Below, one piece after another: positions 61,878 through 64,000 of a stretch of DNA of 64,000 bases (position 1 is the stretch's first letter; every line of letters begins with the position of its first letter). Below the pieces are notes generated by a model. It saw only the letters and a list, made by a program, of their open reading frames with translations, was not told where the DNA came from and ran no database searches. This DNA is from Anaerolineae bacterium (GTDB taxonomy: Bacteria > Chloroflexota > Anaerolineae > Aggregatilineales > UBA2796), in the NCBI GenBank assembly GCA_019637555.1, contig JAHBVK010000023.1, forward strand, positions 26,258 to 90,257, read 5' to 3'. Made by a program: the position numbers and the translations under genes.

Positions 61878-62287
61878 GGAACCTCGATGCCATTTAGTTC
61901 ACCAGAATGCCTTTCCGCCTACGGTAAGTCTGTACGTCACACTGAGGATAGTAAAATCGGGAACCCATTTCCCCTCGGATATTCCTCGCCACGGCAGCGA
62001 CATACAGACCTTTAGGCAGTGCACTTCGGCTGTATCCAAGATCAGTAATTTGGCTATTTTAGCCGCAAGGATGCACGCAGCACACCATTCCGCCTCATGT
62101 GTGAAAAGCTTACTCGATGTTGTGCGTTCCAGTCAGGTTGTTAGTTCGGATTCGCTCTATGACGATGTAGACACGCAGATGCTTCCATAGATGGATACGG
62201 GGAGAATTGATCGAATCTGCCCACGTTCCGTAGGGCAAAGAAAGCCTCTGGGTCATAGTTAAGAAAAAGCACTAACACGGGAAACTT

Positions 62288-62333
62288 GACATCTATTGGG
62301 CGGCTCATCATAATATCGTGAAAACGTTTTCCT
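62288..62333 (+). promoter_or_regulatory. Promoter plus LacI-type operator ahead of the Gfo/Idh/MocA gene
   Basis: TTGACA (62288-62293), 17-base spacer and CATAAT (62311-62316) form a promoter; the perfect palindrome GAAAACGTTTTC (62322-62333) covers the presumed start. This is a typical LacI/GalR-family operator. The 511-base gap from 61878 shows no gene in any frame that I can support. Confidence 0.8.
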
Positions 62334-62388
62334 GAAACATTTATCGCTTAACATTCGCATACATTTTCTCGTTTGAACGGAGACTGCA

Positions 62389-63420
62389 ATGGAGCTTAAT
62401 CAGCCTGCGCGCGTCGCCATGATCGGCTGCGGCGCGATGGCACGCAGCCATGCTCGTAATATCTTACGGCAGCGCGATACCTCGCAAATCGTTGCCGTTT
62501 ATGATCCTTCGGAAGAGGCTTATGTCGAAATGTGCAAAGTCTTTACCGATGCCGGATTACCTCCGATCCCTAATTCAGCGGATTTAGAAAGCTTATTGCG
62601 TGACCATAAATCACATTTGGATGTTGCCTTTATTGTGACCCCGCACGCTTACCACTATGAGCAAGCGCGAGCCTGCTTAGAAGCTGGTCTGGATGTGCTG
62701 TTGGAAAAGCCGATGGTAGTCACTGCTGACGAAGCACAAAAACTGATCGATGTGCGTGATAAAACGGGCAAGCTGCTGGTGATCGCGTTTAACGGCAGCT
62801 TGTCGCCGCAGATTCGCACAGTCTCAAAGATGCTGCAAGCGGGCGAACTGGGATCGATCCTGAACGTTGTAGCCTTCGTCTGGGAAGACTGGTCAGATCA
62901 TTATTTCGGACATTGGAAACAGGATGCCAAGATTTCCGGTGGCGGCTTCATGTTCGATACGGGCGCGCATATGCTCAATACGGTTGCTGACTTGGTGAAC
63001 GAAGATTTCGTTGAAGTTGCCGCGTGGCTGGACAACCGCCATCGTTCAGTAGATATTCTGGGCTGCGTGATGGCGCGCTTGCGCTCTGGTGCTCTAGTGA
63101 CCATGAACGCCTGCGGACAGGCGATTCCTTCCTGCTCGTCGGAAATCCGCGTCTTTTGTACGAATGCCATCATCCGCACGGGAATCTGGGGTGAAACGCT
63201 GGAAATTCAGCGTGCAGGAGAAAAGCAGCTTCAACCGGTCAGTGTCCCTCCTTCCATGGGAGCGTGGGAGCAGTTCATCGCCGTACGAAGCGGCAAGCTT
63301 CGCAATCCATCGCCACCTGAGATCGGCTTGCGGATGGCTCGACTGTGGGATGCGATCCAGGCTTCGGCAGCGCAGAATGGCGCTGTAGTCCGGCTAGAGA
63401 ATAAAGTTACTGAAAATTAG
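62389..63420 (+). CDS. Gfo/Idh/MocA family oxidoreductase
   Basis: NAD(P)-dependent sugar or inositol dehydrogenase type, 343 residues. The N-terminal Rossmann motif is [20 protein letters not shown], then [20 protein letters not shown] and VLLEKPMV (EKP motif), and the C-terminal domain with [25 protein letters not shown] stands before the ATG. Together with the ThuA gene and its LacI-type operator it belongs to a sugar-use operon that continues outside the window. Confidence 0.93.
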   Translation: MELNQPARVAMIGCGAMARSHARNILRQRDTSQIVAVYDPSEEAYVEMCKVFTDAGLPPIPNSADLESLLRDHKSHLDVAFIVTPHAYHYEQARACLEAGLDVLLEKPMVVTADEAQKLIDVRDKTGKLLVIAFNGSLSPQIRTVSKMLQAGELGSILNVVAFVWEDWSDHYFGHWKQDAKISGGGFMFDTGAHMLNTVADLVNEDFVEVAAWLDNRHRSVDILGCVMARLRSGALVTMNACGQAIPSCSSEIRVFCTNAIIRTGIWGETLEIQRAGEKQLQPVSVPPSMGAWEQFIAVRSGKLRNPSPPEIGLRMARLWDAIQASAAQNGAVVRLENKVTEN

Positions 63421-63437
63421 CATAAGGAGTTAGCTGA

Positions 63438-64000
63438 ATGGCACTGCGAGTTACTGTCTGGAACGAAAACAGACACGAACAAATTCACGAAGAAGTGAAA
63501 AAGATTTATCCTGATGGAATGCACAATGTGATTGCGCGTTCGCTGCGTAAGCGTGGGTTTGAGGTGGGTACTGCCACCTTTGACGAACCCGATCATGGTC
63601 TGAGCGAGGCAGTGCTAGATCAGACCGATGTGCTGACATGGTGGGGACATATGCTGCACAACGACGTTCAAGATCACGTTGTGGATCGAGTGCAGAAGTA
63701 TGTCCTCAACGGCATGGGCTTGATCGTGCTGCACTCCGGACATGAATCAAAGGTCTTTAAGCGGCTGATGGGCACAACTTGTGACCTCAAGTGGCGCGAA
63801 GCGGCGGAGACTGAACGTATTTGGATCAGCGATCCCGGTCATCCGATTTGCGCGGGACTGGGCGACTACATTGAACTGCCGCAGGAGGAAATGTATGGAG
63901 AGCCGTTTTACATCCCCATGCCGGATGAGCAGGTCTTCATCAGTTGGTTCGAGGGCGGTGAAGTCTTTCGCAGCGGCTGCACGTTCCATCGGGGACGGGG
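63438..64000 (+). CDS. ThuA domain-containing protein, 3' partial
   Basis: Trehalose-utilisation ThuA family (class-I glutamine amidotransferase-like fold), 187 residues visible and open at the window end. It begins [20 protein letters not shown], then [20 protein letters not shown] and [19 protein letters not shown], all typical for ThuA. AAGGAG lies 8 bases ahead of the ATG. It follows the Gfo/Idh/MocA gene by 17 bases, a common pairing in carbohydrate operons. Exact function is not known for most members. Confidence 0.92.
   Translation, partial: MALRVTVWNENRHEQIHEEVKKIYPDGMHNVIARSLRKRGFEVGTATFDEPDHGLSEAVLDQTDVLTWWGHMLHNDVQDHVVDRVQKYVLNGMGLIVLHSGHESKVFKRLMGTTCDLKWREAAETERIWISDPGHPICAGLGDYIELPQEEMYGEPFYIPMPDEQVFISWFEGGEVFRSGCTFHRGR

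Noticed and set aside
61822..62190. Open frame of 122 codons in the 511-base gap
   Set aside because: It begins inside the aminotransferase gene on the other strand, has no RBS and no motif.
1..64000. CRISPR arrays, phage genes, transposases, rRNA or T7SS ATPase
   Set aside because: No regular spaced repeats, integrase, transposase or FtsK/SpoIIIE motifs were seen in any frame.

Overview
The window reads as an ordinary stretch of bacterial chromosome, densely coded on both strands in short operons. No ribosomal RNA, phage, transposase, plasmid or CRISPR locus was seen. My best guess is a Chloroflexota bacterium (Anaerolineae or a relative). The reasons are gene content and style: a run of WXG100-like proteins, PD40/DUF3352/FlgD-Ig-like exported proteins with TPT-type linkers, many NarL-type and GAF histidine kinases, ThyX instead of ThyA, GH31/GH13/GH42 sugar enzymes, and short G/C-rich dispersed hairpins. 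This placement is inference; no marker tree could be run.

Layout. 1-2902 (+): sugar-acid catabolism (partial SDR, ManD-type enolase-superfamily dehydratase, lactonase). 2954-9883 (-): a compact operon folC - lon - AlbA/GHKL regulator - PD40 lipoprotein, the last three translationally coupled. 9970-16218 (-): gamma-glutamyltransferase, a tandem-NYN protein and an exported DUF3352 protein, with two clear intrinsic terminators. 16366-18279 (+): alpha/beta hydrolase and VanY-type carboxypeptidase. 18346-18429: tRNA-Leu(CAG) with its own promoter and terminator. 18475-22935: two envelope proteins, then a divergent FucU/RbsD mutarotase and FucI-like isomerase pair. 22993-26016 (-): eight small genes of WXG100 type, each with a strong Shine-Dalgarno, without any visible secretion ATPase. 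26229-29032 (+): NarL-type kinase/regulator pair divergent from them. 29247-32133 (-): GH13 amylase, ThyX and a membrane protein. 32257-36588: MFS transporter, vanadium haloperoxidase-like phosphatase and a linker-rich secreted protein. 36941-39124 (+): a receiver protein lacking its phospho-Asp next to a receiver-GAF-kinase lacking its phospho-His. 39213-39322: SRP RNA with promoter. 39396-41342 (+): DUF348/G5 protein and RsmA. 41362-45912 (-): TIR protein, GAF/PAS kinase, small membrane protein and class III aminotransferase. 46177-47560 (+): PadR regulator and hydrolase. 47629-48564 (-): tandem AHSA1 protein under a perfect palindromic operator. 48882-57670 (+): PIN-TRAM protein, CysS, RlmB, two paralogous giant membrane proteins and one more membrane protein. 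57919-61877 (-): a decayed GH42 beta-galactosidase, GH31 alpha-xylosidase and a PLP aminotransferase. 62389-64000 (+): Gfo/Idh/MocA oxidoreductase and a partial ThuA protein behind a promoter with a LacI-type operator.

The most interesting parts are the WXG100 cluster, the complementary loss of phosphoacceptors in two neighbouring signalling genes, the double NYN protein, the well-resolved GH42 gene remnant, and several perfect palindromes that sit on recognisable sigma-70-type promoters. Three copies (plus one degenerate) of a 55-59 bp intergenic repeat and a second family of hairpins are scattered through the window.
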